From: Otis tarda
Taxonomy: Eukaryota > Chordata > Aves > Otidiformes > Otididae
Assembly (NCBI GenBank): GCA_026413225.1
Contig: CM048552.1
Span: forward strand, 57,241,001-57,305,000
Length of the DNA stretch: 64,000 nt
Direction: 5' to 3'
The notes under the pieces were generated by a model. The model worked only from the letters and a program-made list of their open reading frames with translations, was not told where the DNA came from and made no database searches. This document shows positions 9,191 to 22,559 of the stretch, piece after piece (position 1 is the first letter of the stretch; every line of letters begins with the position of its first letter). Made by a program: the position numbers and the translations under genes.

Positions 9191-12162
9191 GGTTTCCTGG
9201 CTTCTGTGGAAGTCTTCTCCCTTAGAGATTAAGAGCACACAGACTGTGCATTTTGGTGGTACTTCTAAGTGGGTCTCGTGGGAGGGAGATGAGAGCTCAG
9301 ATCTGAGTAGGGGTGAGCTGTGCCACCAGTGGGGAAAGGAGAAGAAATTGTGACCTGCATCCTCCCTGCTTGTCGGCATCTCTTCCCCCATGTCTTGCTC
9401 AGAGAAAGCCAACGCGGGTGGTGGGAGAGGTAGGAAAAGACCCTTTCTTTGAGTCCTCTCCCTCTGCATGGCCTGCAAGGGCATGCCCCCACCCCCCCAG
9501 CCTGAGGGGCTCTCCCTCACTCCCCTAACCTCATCCCCATGCCCTGCAGCAGAGGCTACAGCAGGGAGCGGAGCCCGGGCGACGGCAGCCGCCTCCGCCG
9601 GGGAATGCAGAACAAATCTCTTCCAGATGGGACAGGGGCCACGCTCCGCTCCTCATGGGGCGGCCAGCTCTCCACCGCTTCCTCCTCCTCCTCTTCACCC
9701 CTGCTGCAAGCATCTCTGCACTCTGGGCTAGGACGGGCTCCATTTCCAGGAAAGCGGCTGGAAATCCCCCCTATTCAGCATCGCTCCCCAAACCCCTTCT
9801 GGGGCTGGCACTGAAGTGCTTTGGAGACCTTCAGGATAGGTGCTGGCTCTGGGACTCAGCACCCATCCTGGCCGTTGGCTGCCTGGGTACAAACAGAGGT
9901 TGGTGCAGCCTTTCTGGCCGTACCCTAGCAGGGGCTGCTCTCTCCCAAGACCCCCTTCTTTCATATGTAGCTGCTTGGAAAGCGAATCCAAACAATCCTG
10001 CCTCCCAGCCTGTTTATCCACCTTGGCTGATAAGTGTGAGGTGACTGTGGGGCTGGACGGTGCTGCAGAGCGACTGTACCACCCATGGGGTGCCCTGGGC
10101 AGGAGCTGATACCTGGACCCCTCCCAGCCCCATCACCACAGACACCTGGCTACCTCATTTACCTTCAGTCACCCCCCCCCACCCTTTCATCCTTGTGCCC
10201 CAGGCAGTGGTACCAGTCTCGCCATTGCAGAGAGACCGGCCATCGGGCTTATCATAGCAGCAGGCAAGTGGCCCTGCAGCTTTCCCCGCCGAGGATTTGC
10301 TTTGATTCCCACAACATCAAAGACAGGGCTGTGCAAATTGTACCCCCCACCTCGCTTCTTCCTAGTGCTCATCCCTCCGGCATGGGGCCGCCAAAGTCTG
10401 AGTGCAAGAGGGATGGAGAGAGGGATGCAGGGTGCTAGGGGGGAGGTGGAGGTCTCTGCCCCATACCTCCAGGTATTTGGTCGTTCCTCCCACCTTCCTT
10501 TGCAGCCCCTGCAGCTCACAGACCCGATGGCCAAAGGAGGTGGATGCAGGACTCCCATCCAGAGAAGAAAAACCCCCTTCTCCCTTTCCCTGGCACTTCG
10601 GGGGAGTTGAGGGAGGGTGATGGGGACACCTCAGTTTGTGGATGGGGTGCTCACCCCTGGGTTTCTATTCCTTGCCATTTCTGTTCACTGCTTTCTTGCC
10701 TGCCCTCCTTCCCAGGGAAGGACGCTCCTGGAGCCCCCATACCTGGAAATTTCCCCAGGAAGGAGGGCAAGCGGGGGGCTTGGTGGGAAGGGGGTGCCTC
10801 CCTCAGTGCACAAGAAGCAGATATCCTGTTGCTGCCCAGGGTCTCCGGCTCATATTTCCTCATTAACTGGGAGCGCTGCCCGTTTGCGGGTGACTTCCAG
10901 ATGTTTCCATTCTCCTCGCGGCGGCAGCGAGGGCGCATACTGCACGGGTATGGGAATTACTGCCGGCAGCGGGGTGGGGGACAGACCCCTGCCATGATGG
11001 GGAGAGGGGTCCATAGGGCTCCCTGCCCCACCACACATGCCAGCGTGGCCCCATCCAGCTCCCCCTCGCCCTGGTGCTGTCAGGTCCCTCCTCCCTGCTC
11101 CCAGCCCACGGCCCTGGGTGCTGCCTCCAGCCTGCGTCTCGCTGCCCCGGGGATGAGCTGGAGGCAAAGCCAGTTTTAGGATGAGCAAGCTGGGGTGGTG
11201 GTAGGAGGCAATACCCTGGGGCGAGGGGAAGGTGTGAGGCATGCAGCGTCTACCCAACGCATCCCCTGGTCTGATGCTGGCGCTGGCTTTTTGGGCACCA
11301 GATCCCTCATGTCCTGTAGTTGCTTCACTGAGATGATTTCTCCACCAGTGACAGCCCCAGGGATGTGCTGGGCCAGGCTCAGCCCATTTTTGTGGCTGTG
11401 CTGTGGGTCCCTTGTTCTATGCCCATAGCCTTTGTGATAACAGGGAAGAGGGATGAGAACAGTGTGGTTCCGAGCATCCTTGTGCTGCACTGGGGAAGGA
11501 AAGCGGGTGGGTTGTGGTGAGCACCACCAGGCAGGCAGCAGCATCGGATTAAAGCTGCTCACGGTAGAAGAGGGTGGCTCGACCTCTGTAAATGCCCATT
11601 TCTAATTTCCCCCACAGATTCCTTCAGCTCCCCTCCCCTGGAGCAGCGGGAGGCCGAAGGAATGGGATTGACCACGTCCTGCTTGTGGGGTTTGCGAAGT
11701 GAGGGTGGGGGGTGCTTCTCTCCCAGGAGCTGGGCCGGGAACTCAAAGCCTTGGGGTTTGCCAAAGCCCAGGAGGAGGCAGGGATGAGTTCCCAGGCTTG
11801 CTGGCAGGCTGCCTCCCTCCCTCTGCCCATCTCCTCCTATCCCAAATATTTTCACCCTTCTTCCTCCTCCCACCCTCCCCAGCTTTGTCCTCATATGCTC
11901 ATCCTGTTCACCAGCCAGGAATGTGGGGTGCTGTAGGGGTGTTGGAGGGGTGTTGTGGGAGGGAGGATGGAGGGACAGATCCCGGGACAGACCCCGATCT
12001 GTGCTATCCCTCTGAGTTTCCCCTGGGCACAAAGGAAAGGGAAGGGGGGGTTTGGGACATGGCTGGGAGGGGAGGGAGGATGTTGCATAAACCAGAAGCA
12101 ATCCAGGAACAGCTGCCTGTGGCCTGGAAACACCTCTGTGATTCCGGGCACTGGGAAAGGAG

Positions 12163-12208
12163 ATGCAAATATATACATACACATGTATTTATGTATGTAC
12201 ATGACGTC
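12163..12208 (+). promoter_or_regulatory. Octamer plus CRE-like motif cluster
   Basis: A perfect POU octamer ATGCAAAT lies at 12163-12170 and TGACGTC at 12202-12208. Between them is an AT-rich stretch with partial dyad symmetry. The motifs are short and could be chance. Confidence 0.2.
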
Positions 12209-12864
12209 TCCCCAGAACAACACCCCCAAACACCACTGGATTCTCCGGTTCCTTTTCATAGACCTTAAGGAGGTGCAGGAGGGACCAGGGGGGCTCAGAT
12301 ATTAATTTGCTGCTTTAAGAAGCAGCTCTCTGTGCGTAGGGGCATCTGGGGGTCCATTTGCCCTCCCCCAGATATGTTCCCTTGGCAGGATAAGGAGGGG
12401 GAGCACATCTGCAGGAGTTTAAAGCCTGTGCGGGCTGGAGGGAGCTAGGATGGAACTTGCTAGGGGGAAGGTATTTTGGGGAAAGGAGGAGCTGGTGGAT
12501 GTCAAGAGAAGGGAGTGGGTCCTCAGGCTTGGTGTGGCATGGTATAGCGAACCCTCAAGGGATGGGAGATGAATCCATGAAGCAGATGGGGAGTGGGGTG
12601 CGGGGATGAGGAAGGGCTCAATGTGCAGAGAGAGGATGTGGGGATTTAGGGAACGAGGGATGGGGATGAAGAGATAAATCATCTGTGGGGGGAGAGGGAG
12701 CCCCATGCGTGAGGAACCTGTCCTGGTCAAAGGGAAGAGGTGAAAGCTCAGGGAGTGGCTGGACACAAGGCCTGGACAACTCTTTTATCATAATGATTTT
12801 CCCTGTCCATCCAGCCCGTGTATTTTTGGCCCGCGGAAGGAAGGGGGTGGGGATGCAGAGGCAG

Positions 12865-12874
12865 CTAAAAATAG
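12865..12874 (+). promoter_or_regulatory. MEF2-type motif
   Basis: CTAAAAATAG matches the MEF2 consensus exactly. It stands alone in GC-rich intergenic DNA, and function is not shown. Confidence 0.2.
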
Positions 12875-15800
12875 GGGTGTCCCTGCCCATTCCCCCAAGG
12901 CGGGCATCCGTCTGCCTGCCTGCGGGATTGCTGCGGGATCTGGAGGAGGGGAGCAGGCCCAGCCTCCTCCCCACAGCGTCTGGCTGTGCTTTTGTTTGTC
13001 TCGCAGCCCTACGGGGACAGGAAGAGGCCGCGGGGCTGGGGAACAATGGCTCATTCTCTGGGAGTCCGCGCCTGCTGAGGAGCGATAGGGGACACGGGAC
13101 GGTAGCCAGAAAGCGGGCACAGCCTCCCAACGCCACTGCGGCAGGAGCTCCCCCCGCCTCAGGAGACGACAGGGTCCACCAGTGGGATGCGGGACGACCT
13201 TCCCCAGAATCCAAACCAGGCTCCTGTGCCGGAGTGGAGAGGGGATGAGGGGCCATCACATGGGGGTGCGCTTTATGGAGGAGATGAGGAAGGCAATGCT
13301 GGCAAATGCTGGCAACCCAAAGAGCGGTGGCAGCGTGTCTCCGACTGGCACCGGGCAAACCTGTTGTTCTGCAGCCTCTCCTTGAGCCTGTGAAACCTGC
13401 AGGGAGAGTGGCTGGAGCTGGCATCCCCCAGTGGGAATGTCCCCAGCTGGGGCTGTGGAGATATTTATCTGGGAGCTGTAGCGGGCCTCTCCGTCCCAGC
13501 CATCACCGCTCTCGCCGAGGCAGCCCCAGTACTGCTGGTGGAAGCTCTCCCCAGGGAAGCTGTGCTCCCTGCTATCTCAAGGGGCACGGATGGCTGGGCA
13601 TGGAGGGGGTGATAAATCCTTTTATCCCACCTCTGTTCTTTTCCAGACCCTCCTTTTGTGGCAGTGTCTCTCCCAGGGGCTATTTCCTCCTGCGATGTTA
13701 GATCTGACAACCGGGTGCTGGGAACACCCCAGGGAGAGTCTCTCCCCACACTTCTCCAGACGTGGTAGGGGTGAGAGGAGGTGGCCTTAGCACCTGAGGT
13801 AGGGGAGAGGTTAGGAGATATTTTGCAGGGGTTAAGCAAGGAGGGGACAGAAGAACCTCCCTGTCTCCAGCCCCCTTTTTTTCAAGGTCTCGGATGCTTG
13901 GGGCTGAACGCTTGCCAGGGCTCCTCTTGTTTACTCAGCCGGGGAGCTGACACATCCAAGGTCTCTGCTGACTCCACTTTCCCACATGCTGCTGGCGGGC
14001 GCATTCCAGGGCAGAGCGGAGATCAGCGCAAAGGCATGCCAGAAGTTTCCATCCGGGATGCCATTGCCCCCCCCCCCTCGAGTATCCGGCACCTCCTGCC
14101 AGGCTGTGAAGAGCGGGCATCACATCTGGCCGGCATCCTGGGCTTTTATAAACTGGGGCTGTCAGACAGCCCAAGCATGGACCGGGACCCCAGGGACGGG
14201 GATCTGCCTCTCAAGCTGAACGCCTACAGCAATATTTGGTTCTTCTCCCAGCTCCTCCCCAGAGATCTCAGTCCTTCTCCCTGTGATGACCCATGGGAGA
14301 CATGCGGAGGGGCAGGGAATGCCTTTCCCTAGGAGAGGAGATAACACCCTCCTAGGAACTAGTCCCAGCTTTTTAATCTTGGGATGGGCACCTATTCCTG
14401 TGGCTGGGCTTAGCTTGCTGAGGGCTAACAGTGCTGGGCTCTGCAAGGGCAACTGTGTGAGCTGGAGGAGGAGCTGCACCCTCCTCCTGTGGGCACCCTC
14501 TCTGGTCCCACACACACCCCTGACCTGGCATGGCTGCCTTTGGTTTTAGGAGGGAAGGCCACAAAGCTTTTTAAAATAAGCACCAGGAGATAAAGAAGGG
14601 TTTGGAAAACTGGCTGCAGGGCTGGGCCCGGGAGAGTGGGTCTCGCCCTGTCATTTCAGCCGGAGGCTCCTTGTCTCAGAGATGCTCCCATCTCTCCCGG
14701 GACAGCTGGCATCTTTGCCTCCTCGGACCTCGGGTTGCTGGCAAAGGACTGCCATGACCTTTCCTCTCTCCCAGAGCTGGCTCGCAGAGGCTCCTTTACG
14801 CCCAGCCCCAGCATCTGGAAGAAGGGGCCTCGTCTCCCTCCTTGGCTGCCACAGGAAATTCGGAGCCTGGAGGTCAGGGGCCAGGCGGCAGCTCCTCCTG
14901 TGGGGGCCAAGCAGCCCAACGCTGGGGCTGGTACCACGCCGGCGCGCGCTGGAGAGGAGGGGAGGGAGGCAGAGCCGTGGAGGCGGGGGGGCAGAGGGCT
15001 AGGCTTTTCCTGTTTATGTGACTACCAGACCCCCAAGAAAGGGAAAGGACTTGGAAAGCTCATTGCTCTTGGGCAGGCTCCAGCTAGCGTCTGTCTGCGG
15101 CTCGCAGACGGGGGATCGCATCTCTGGGGCAGGGCGCGACTCCTTCTTGGAGGGGGGAAATGGGCATCCAGTTCCCAGTGGGGCTGGGATTATGTTCTTG
15201 GGGCTTGCGAAGGTCTGGTCTAGTGGGGAGACTGGAGTTGGCTTCCTGGGAAGTGAGGCACGGCTCCTGCTGCACGCCAGGCTTTGATTTTCTCCTGTGG
15301 TTGTCTCTGGCTTTGGCAGATGCTGGTCTCTGCAGGATGGGTCTGATGGGGAAAGAGCCACTGGGGCCGAGCCGAGGAGGTATCTGGGTATGTCGGTTTT
15401 GCGACACAGGAATGGGGAGCTCTGGGAACACCAGGCATGGAGGAATGCTTAGGGGAAGGTTACACATCACACCGCCCTCAGCCACAACGGCTCCAGCACA
15501 GAGCCCGTGCAGCAGGCAGAAGGACTGCAAGACCTCCTATGTTATCTAGGGTCACATCCTCCAGGGCATCTGGTGTGGCCGTGGTGGTATGCGGAGAAGG
15601 AAATGAGGTCCAAGATGTTGTGCTCTCGCCTTCACCTCAGGCACCTAACTGCTCTGGCTGAGGTCACATCTGTACCAAGCTTGTCAGGTCTCAGCTTTGC
15701 TTTGTAGCTCTTGGCCCATGCTGAACATGGCTTGAGGGGTGCTCTGTGCAGACCCACCTCTGACAGACGCCCTGGAGCACACCCCATTAGGGTGTTAATG

Positions 15801-18800
15801 GGAGTAGAGGGAAGTTACAGCCCCTTTGCCGCCCTGTAGCTAAGCTTGGGCCCGGCTCAGTGCAGCAGCGATCTCCCGTCAGCTGTAGGATGAGAACAGC
15901 TGGGCCCGGCACAGATTAGGACAGAGCTGGAGAGGAGTGGGTGCGTGTTGGTGTGGGTTCAGCATCTTCGCAGTGGCCTGGGATGGGCCTCAGCAGTCAG
16001 GAGCAAGAAGCCCTGGGAGGAACAAACACAACCCTTGGCTCCCCACATCCTTCCCTTCACAAGGGTTCCAACAGAAGGCCACGCTGACCCAAAGCTTTTG
16101 GGCTTTGCCTTGGCGCTTCCCCACCCACTGCCTTCCCCAGGGGGTTGGACGGTGGCGTGGTGCCACCCTATGGCTCTAGGGCAGCGTGACAAGTGCTGGT
16201 GACGCTTGGCTGTTCATTGCCCTCTCCAGAGAGACTTCGCCCCCATTAGCATGAGCTCAGCTCTTTTCCCTGTCTGTGACCTGGACATGTTTGCTCTCCA
16301 GCCAAGTGGAAAAGGTCCTGGCCTACTGAAACCCCAGCACAGTCTCAGCATGGCTCCCTCTCTAGAGGTTGCATTGCCCTCCCTAGAGCAGTCAGGTGTT
16401 CCTGGGGCTAGAAAACCACCAGGCTGGGGCTTGTTGCCCAAACCACGGACTGCAAGGCCAGGTGCATGGATGAACCAGGATCTGTCCTCTGACAGTTGCT
16501 GCTGGAGCTTTGATGGGTTCCAGGCTGAAATACCAACATGTCTTCCCATGCACATTGCCGACCCTGCCCTTAAAGCTGCAGCTACTGTAGCAGAAGAGGA
16601 CTTTTGGGACTTAATTTATGCTGTCTGTTTCTTTATGGAGAAAATTTGTTGGTGGTCAGCATTTTCCTTCTGCGACATGTGAACCCTGTCCCTTTCTCTG
16701 ATACAGCACATGCTCGGTGTCACGGGTGTTATGGGACAGTATCATCCCCTGCCCTGCTCCTCCTTCATCAGCATTTGTCCAGGCTCAGCCTGACAGCGGC
16801 TCTTAGGGCCTCTGGCTGCCAGAGACCCTGGGCCATGCTTGTGTACCAGCTGAGGAGAGGAGCCGTATGGGACTTTGATCATCTTAGGGAGAAGGAAAGG
16901 AATATGGAAGTGGTGTTTTCCACCTAAGCGCCTTCCTTGCCTCCTGTTACAGCTACGTGAGGGACCAGGGCATTCCTGAAGTGGGCAGAGCAGAGCTGCC
17001 AGCTAAGTCGCTAAACTCTTGGAGGCAATTTATTGTTCTGAATTCAAACTGCTCACAGTCAGTTTGCTCATCTAGGTGATGGCATCTGGGTTGGTGCTGG
17101 TAATTCTCACTGTCTTAATGTCTTCAACTTCAGCTGCCCTGCAAACACAAGGCAGAGTTTGCCTTCTGATGTCCCTTTTCTCCCATCCTAAGCTAGAGCT
17201 CGTATGAGATGGTGGACATGTTGCTTGGTCTGGGCAGCTGGCTAGCTTTGGCCAGCGGACCACTGATGATCCTGTGGTCCAGTGGAGTCTTCTTGAAGAA
17301 GAACTTGTCTCTTGTCTAGGGAAACCTGATATTCCACAAGGCTGGACATGAGGCTGGAGCTCTGCTGGAGGGAGAATAGGAGTGTTTTATTTGCTCTGAC
17401 TAGGTGAGTGTCTGCATAGATGAAAAAAGGATGGGGAGGCTAGGATGGAAAGGGCCTCTTGGTGACTGTTTGAGGAGGTCTAGGGGAGGACATAGGTGAG
17501 ACGGAGAGAAGGTAACTGGTACGCATGGGAGTGCAGAGGAAGGTCTGGCTGTTACAAAGCTATTTAGACATATTGATTTCTGTTCTGCACAGTCCTGCCT
17601 TCGCTGTCTGACTTCTTCTAATACAGATTGATGACCCTGCTCATTTAACTCATTTACCTTCCCCTGACGGCTGGTCAGCTACGCATTTAATTCAGCCAGC
17701 CTGGATCTGTGGCAGACCTCATTCACTGTGGCAGACCTTACGCCCCAGGGAGCAGAACTGGGACTTGGGGGAGGTAAGATAGCCCATTTCCACCTGTTGC
17801 TTACAGGGCAGGTCTGGGACTAGTGTGAGTCACCTGAATGACACTGAAACCAGGAGTATGAGACATGTCTGGAGTGACTGGAGCACTTGTGGGGTCCTGA
17901 AGGGCTGCGGTTAAGTAACAGAATCTCAATTTGGGGTGTTTGCAAGTTGCTAATTGGGGATCTTGTCACTCTCAAGCCCCATTTTTTTTCAGAGACTGCT
18001 GTGGTCATATTGTGATTAATGCTCACATGCAAATCTACCCCAAAGTCATGTCCTCAGAGGCGGAAAACACTACTTACTTGGTATTTCTCTTTGTTGTCCC
18101 AGAGTTTCCAGGGGGCTCTGTACAGCACCCAACAGGAGCTGGTTGAGGTTGACGTGGTCACATTGACCTCTGGTGGCTGCAGCCTCGGCGTGCAAGGAAA
18201 GCACTAAGGAAAAACTGCAAAGAAATTGCAGTCGGGTTTGTTCCTTCTCTGGGCTCCCTCCCCCATGGCCTTGCCCCTTGGACAGTCATTTCTTCTCTGC
18301 CCGAAGAAGCAGGTGTGATCTACCCCCTCTTTGTGCGCACATGTTCAGTCCATGTGGTTCTCCTCCCTGAGAATCAAGTTCTGTTTGCATGCGCACCGGT
18401 AAAAACAAAAGGTGGATCAGTTTCTACGTAGAGTGGGTCATACCTGGGGAGAGCAGATACTGCTCTCCTGAGTTCACTGTAACCTCCGTATGGCCGGTGT
18501 TTGGACCCTTTGTATGCAGTGGAGGGCAGCCTGTAATAGTGCCTTTGCAAAATTTGATTCAGAAGCAGCCACTGTAAATTGGATTCACAATGAGCAGTGA
18601 GATGGACTCTGGGAAGGCGCATTTTCTGGAGAGAGAAAGAGAAAAAAAAAAAAAAAAGCTGGGCTAATACTTTAAGAATAAGGCAACTGTGACCAAGTCT
18701 GAGGTGGGAGCCAAGCCTGAGGAGATTTCCAGGCTCAGCCCTGTTGAGGTGGAGCCCCTTTGCCATGGGGCAGCTTTGGAGCGAGGAAGCCGATCACAGT

Positions 18801-20178
18801 GACTGGAATCTCATCAGCCTGCTCTAATTCTGGTCTCCCTTGCCGCCCTGCACACCTCAGTGCCCTGATGAAGATGGAGGTGTGTTGCCAACAACTTACC
18901 AAAAGGCTCCCACGCGCTCTTGCCTCCTATAGCTCCAGGCAATGGGTGCGTGCGTGAGGGGGAGGAATGCTAAAGGAAATATTTGCTTGTTTTGCTATCT
19001 CCACACACAGATACATGCATTTCCTTCCTGTCATGAAGGCTACTGGTCCCTTTTTTTTTGGAAAGGAAAAAAAAAGTTCCTCCTCCCCTTCTGCAGTCAC
19101 CACCACCACCGTGAAGGGAACAAACCGCTGTCAGTGTGCCGGGGCAGTCTTACATCCGCTATGAAAAGTGTCAGGGAGATGAGCAGGTAGTCAAAGCCCT
19201 TGCAAAGGTTGTTAATATAAACACTGAGTTTGATGAGTGTCATCAGGAAAATAAAAGTGGGGTTTGTTTTTTTTTTTTTTTTGTGTGTGTCTTAACTAAT
19301 CCGGTGTGAACCAGTGTATGAGCCAATTAGGCCAGGCTAGAGTCGGCAATTCTGTTTCACAACCTCTTTTGGGTTTTCATCATTTGTTTTTTGTTCCACA
19401 CAGGAACAAAAACTGTGGAGAGTTTTTTCACGCCACCAAATCGTGTTGAGACAGCTATTGCAGAGTGGAAGCTATTATTAGGGGGGTTATTTCAAACTCT
19501 TTTCCTTGACCTGACTAGGAAGACCACCCTGGACCTTAGCAAACCTCCAACCTAAAACTTCATTGGAAGCTGTAGGTCTTTGCAAATCACCAGGCTGCGA
19601 GAAGAATAGCATATTTTGATTAGGAAAAAAAGGACCAAGCAAGAAATATATACTATTGAAGATGTCCTGACTAGCTCACATTACAGACACTGTGTGGGTA
19701 GAAGGTTTCAGGGCAGGTTTGTAAAGATACTGCACTTCCCAAAACACAGGGCAGGATTTTACAAAGCATCTAAGCTTGCCATCTGTAACCGCAGCTTGAG
19801 CTTTATACTGACAGTGTTTTAGCCATATGATCTGGAATTTAATTAATTCCTTCCTGCCTCGGACCTTTCTTAAAGCCGTTTCCAGGAGGAGGCAAACGAT
19901 GCCGTGCTGTGGCATAACCAGCCCTTGCTCTCCACAGCGTGGGCTCGCTCGCCTCTGAGGGATCCGGCCGACCTCGGTAGCGCTGTTGGTCAGGCCCGTG
20001 CCGCAAGGTCCTGCAGAAAACCCAGCTGCCTGTCATGCTTTGCTGGCCATGTGTGCTCAGCCCTTCCTCTGGTGGTGGAAACAACGCGTGGCTCACCATT
20101 CGCTGGCCTGTCATAGATTTCCTGTGCGAGCTGGTGTGGCTTGGAAAGTTTTACCAGTCCGACTATTTTGGTTAGGAT

Positions 20179-20250
20179 CTAAAAAAAAAAATAAAATAAA
20201 AAAAACCAAAGCCAACAACCCAACACAAAAAAAAAACAACCCAAAAAACA
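20179..20250. repeat. A-rich low-complexity tract
   Basis: Runs of A with single C, T or G interruptions extend over about 70 bp. No attached retroelement body is recognised. Confidence 0.8.
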
Positions 20251-20429
20251 TCCAGACACCCCAATGCCATTCCTAGTGTGAATGCTAGTGTGGAGGCATG
20301 GAAGTAGCTGCTCCTGGTAAAGCTATTTTGGCAATGTAATACATGGCTGTGAGCACATGCAGACCGGTGGGACTGCACATCTCAGACGAACTGGGGGTGT
20401 CTTGTACGACTGCAGCTGCCCTCCAAAGG

Positions 20430-20462
20430 GCAAGCTCTTAATCTCTGTGCCTCAATACCCTG
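20430..20462 (+). repeat. MIR/CORE-SINE-like fragment
   Basis: CTCTTAATCTCTGTGCCTCA matches the MIR segment TTAACCTCTCTGTGCCTCA closely. Flanks have decayed. Confidence 0.4.
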
Positions 20463-21370
20463 TCCCAAAACACAGGGGCAAGATCATCTTCCCCTCAGGA
20501 AGCTCTCACTCTGATCTGTTGGGATCATCCGCCCAGCCCAGAGCCTTCAGGGGCTGGTCTGCCTGCTTCTGGGGTATCTGCTGAGCTCAGAAGAGACCCT
20601 CTGTGAAGGAGAGCAACTGGCGGTGCTTGATGTGGGACCTGCTCTATCTGATGTCTGCGCGCTCTGAGTCACAAAGCACCGCAATCATTGCCCATGGGGT
20701 CAGGGCGGGTGGAGGGAGAGGTTTCCTTGACACCAGCCTTGTGTTCGTCTCTCTCTGGGTGAATGAGAGAAACCAATCCTTGTTTTGGGGCTTTTATCAC
20801 GACTGTGAAGATCTTATCTTCTATCACCATATATTATCCTGCTCAGGAGATATTTAAACTAGAGAGGGAGACCTGGGTTGTTTTTGAGAGAATAACTAGC
20901 AGGCAAAAATTGACATGGCTTGAGTCAGCACAGGTTCCCTGCAGGCAGCCTTGCTGGTACTTGCTTTTGATCACTCAACTGGATGCCTCTGGCTGGAGGT
21001 AAGGGCTGGAGACGGAAGCTGCGCCCCGCTGCTGGTGGTCTTGGGTCAGCACATCCCCTTTGGGAGGGGGCTGTGCAGTGCTGGGCTTGCAAGGGAGGGG
21101 AAGGCGGCAGCTGGGACCCCTGGCAGGGAGAGTGAGTCAGCAGCAAATTCATGCTGCTGCGGGGTGTCAACTGGTGCCTATTGGCACGGATGCCATGCGA
21201 GAGGAGGTGGTGGTTTGCTGAAAGCCCTGCATGCGCGTGTGCGCCTGGGGTTTCCTCAATACCTGCGTCTCTTTTGCGATAAGAACACTATGAGCATCCC
21301 ACAGACACAGTCTCTCAATTCCCAGATGGTGGTTGTGCTTGATCTTGAAGAGAACGTAGCAGCACAGGGA

Positions 21371-21420
21371 AAGGTGGTTTGAGGGGAGAGAGGAAAGCCT
21401 CTCTCCCCTCAAACCACCTT
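21371..21420. repeat. Perfect inverted repeat: 23-bp arms, 4-nt loop
   Basis: The left arm 21371-21393 is the exact reverse complement of the right arm 21398-21420. The loop is AAAG. Complementarity stops abruptly at both ends. The stem is purine-rich on one arm and pyrimidine-rich on the other, with no mismatch, so it looks recent. It is not a typical pre-miRNA: the loop is too short and the stem too perfect. Confidence 0.95.
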
Positions 21421-22390
21421 GCCGAAACCAGTGCCGGAGCCCTGTGGGGACCAGAGGTGGTGCGTCTGCCACTGCCACTGGCACTGGAGGAGAAACAAAT
21501 GAAGATGTTAACGTTGGGTGCAGCAGGAATCCTTTAGGGCAGGGGTCCCATTTCATACCTCCAGATTGTTTCATACTCCCCCCGCTTTGGTTTATTCACT
21601 TATCTGAGGGAGGAAAGGTTTCCATGCAGAATGGGGATTATAAGATGCAGTGGTGAGATGCTGAGGGCATCTCACTTTCGGGAACGTGTTGGCAGGGGCA
21701 GGAGCAATGTGAGGCTCCTTCATGTTGTGTCCAGAGCCCTAGAGGGATGCACGGCACTACTCTGGGCTGCCCAGTGGGATGACCCAGAGGCTAGGGGTAA
21801 TCAGGTGAACTCCTATTTCTTAGGAGCTTGGCATTGCCTTGGGAATCTCTTGCCCAGGGCCTGTGCTGTCTGTCCTGGCCACTGAGGTCTGAGGTTTGAC
21901 ACGGTTGAGAGTGATGAAATGAGAGTGAAATGGGGTTGGCAGAAAAAATTAAAAACACCTTAGTGTTGGAGGGGGTAAGCATATGATGTTGGGACCAAAC
22001 CATGATGTCCGATTCCATGTCTCCCAGACCCCTCCTAGTCCCAGTGGCACGCTCAGATTTGGGCAACTGGGTAGATGGCAAGGATGGAGGTTACCCTGTG
22101 CAGGCTCTTTGGGATGTCGTGTGGACAGACAGATCCACTCCTGTGATTGCCATGGCCACAGAGGCCAGTGGGGGAGGAGGAGGAGGAAGAGGAGAAAGGA
22201 AGGCTTCCCGGCATCTGCCTCCAGGGCCAGGGGACTCAGCGCTGGGTCAGGACGGCTGCTGCGAGCCCCTGCGTGCCCTGGGGTACAGCTCAGCCGCGCT
22301 GCCCCCCGCCGGGGGTGCCTCCACACCCAGTTCCACCCAGGGGCACTACTGAGGGACAAAATTATGCCTGTGGAACCTCTTCTTGGCCTG

Positions 22391-22412
22391 GATTTTTTTT
22401 TTTTTTTTTTTT
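22391..22412. repeat. Poly(T) run
   Basis: An uninterrupted run of about 22 T lies just upstream of the CARD10 CpG island. It could be an old poly(A) tail on the minus strand, but no element body is recognised. Confidence 0.85.
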
Positions 22413-22559
22413 GCCACCACTCTTATTTTCTCCCCTTGTCTGGGAGAAAACACCTAGGGCGGCCAGGCTACCATTTCTGGAGCCCTTGAGCCGAAAAAAA
22501 AGCTCCTCCTTATGCACCTCTTCTCCCCAGGCTGAGCTGGGGAGGCCAAGCAGGGCACC

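Larger units (their letters stand above)
8101..22559. other. Intergenic region between CDC42EP1 and CARD10
   Basis: About 14.5 kb separates two divergently transcribed genes. I found no coding exon with a recognisable protein. Open frames up to 13 kb reflect high GC. The stretch from 15 to 22 kb is lower in GC with more A/T runs. It contains SINE-like fragments (9148-9190, 20430-20462), a 20-bp tandem repeat (8555-8620), a perfect hairpin (21371-21420) and scattered motifs noted separately. Distal regulatory elements for either gene are plausible but unproven. Confidence 0.6.

Noticed and set aside
11176-11562. 128-codon minus-strand frame with a plausible middle segment
   Set aside because: No recognisable domain, no splice support, and composition like neighbouring chance frames.
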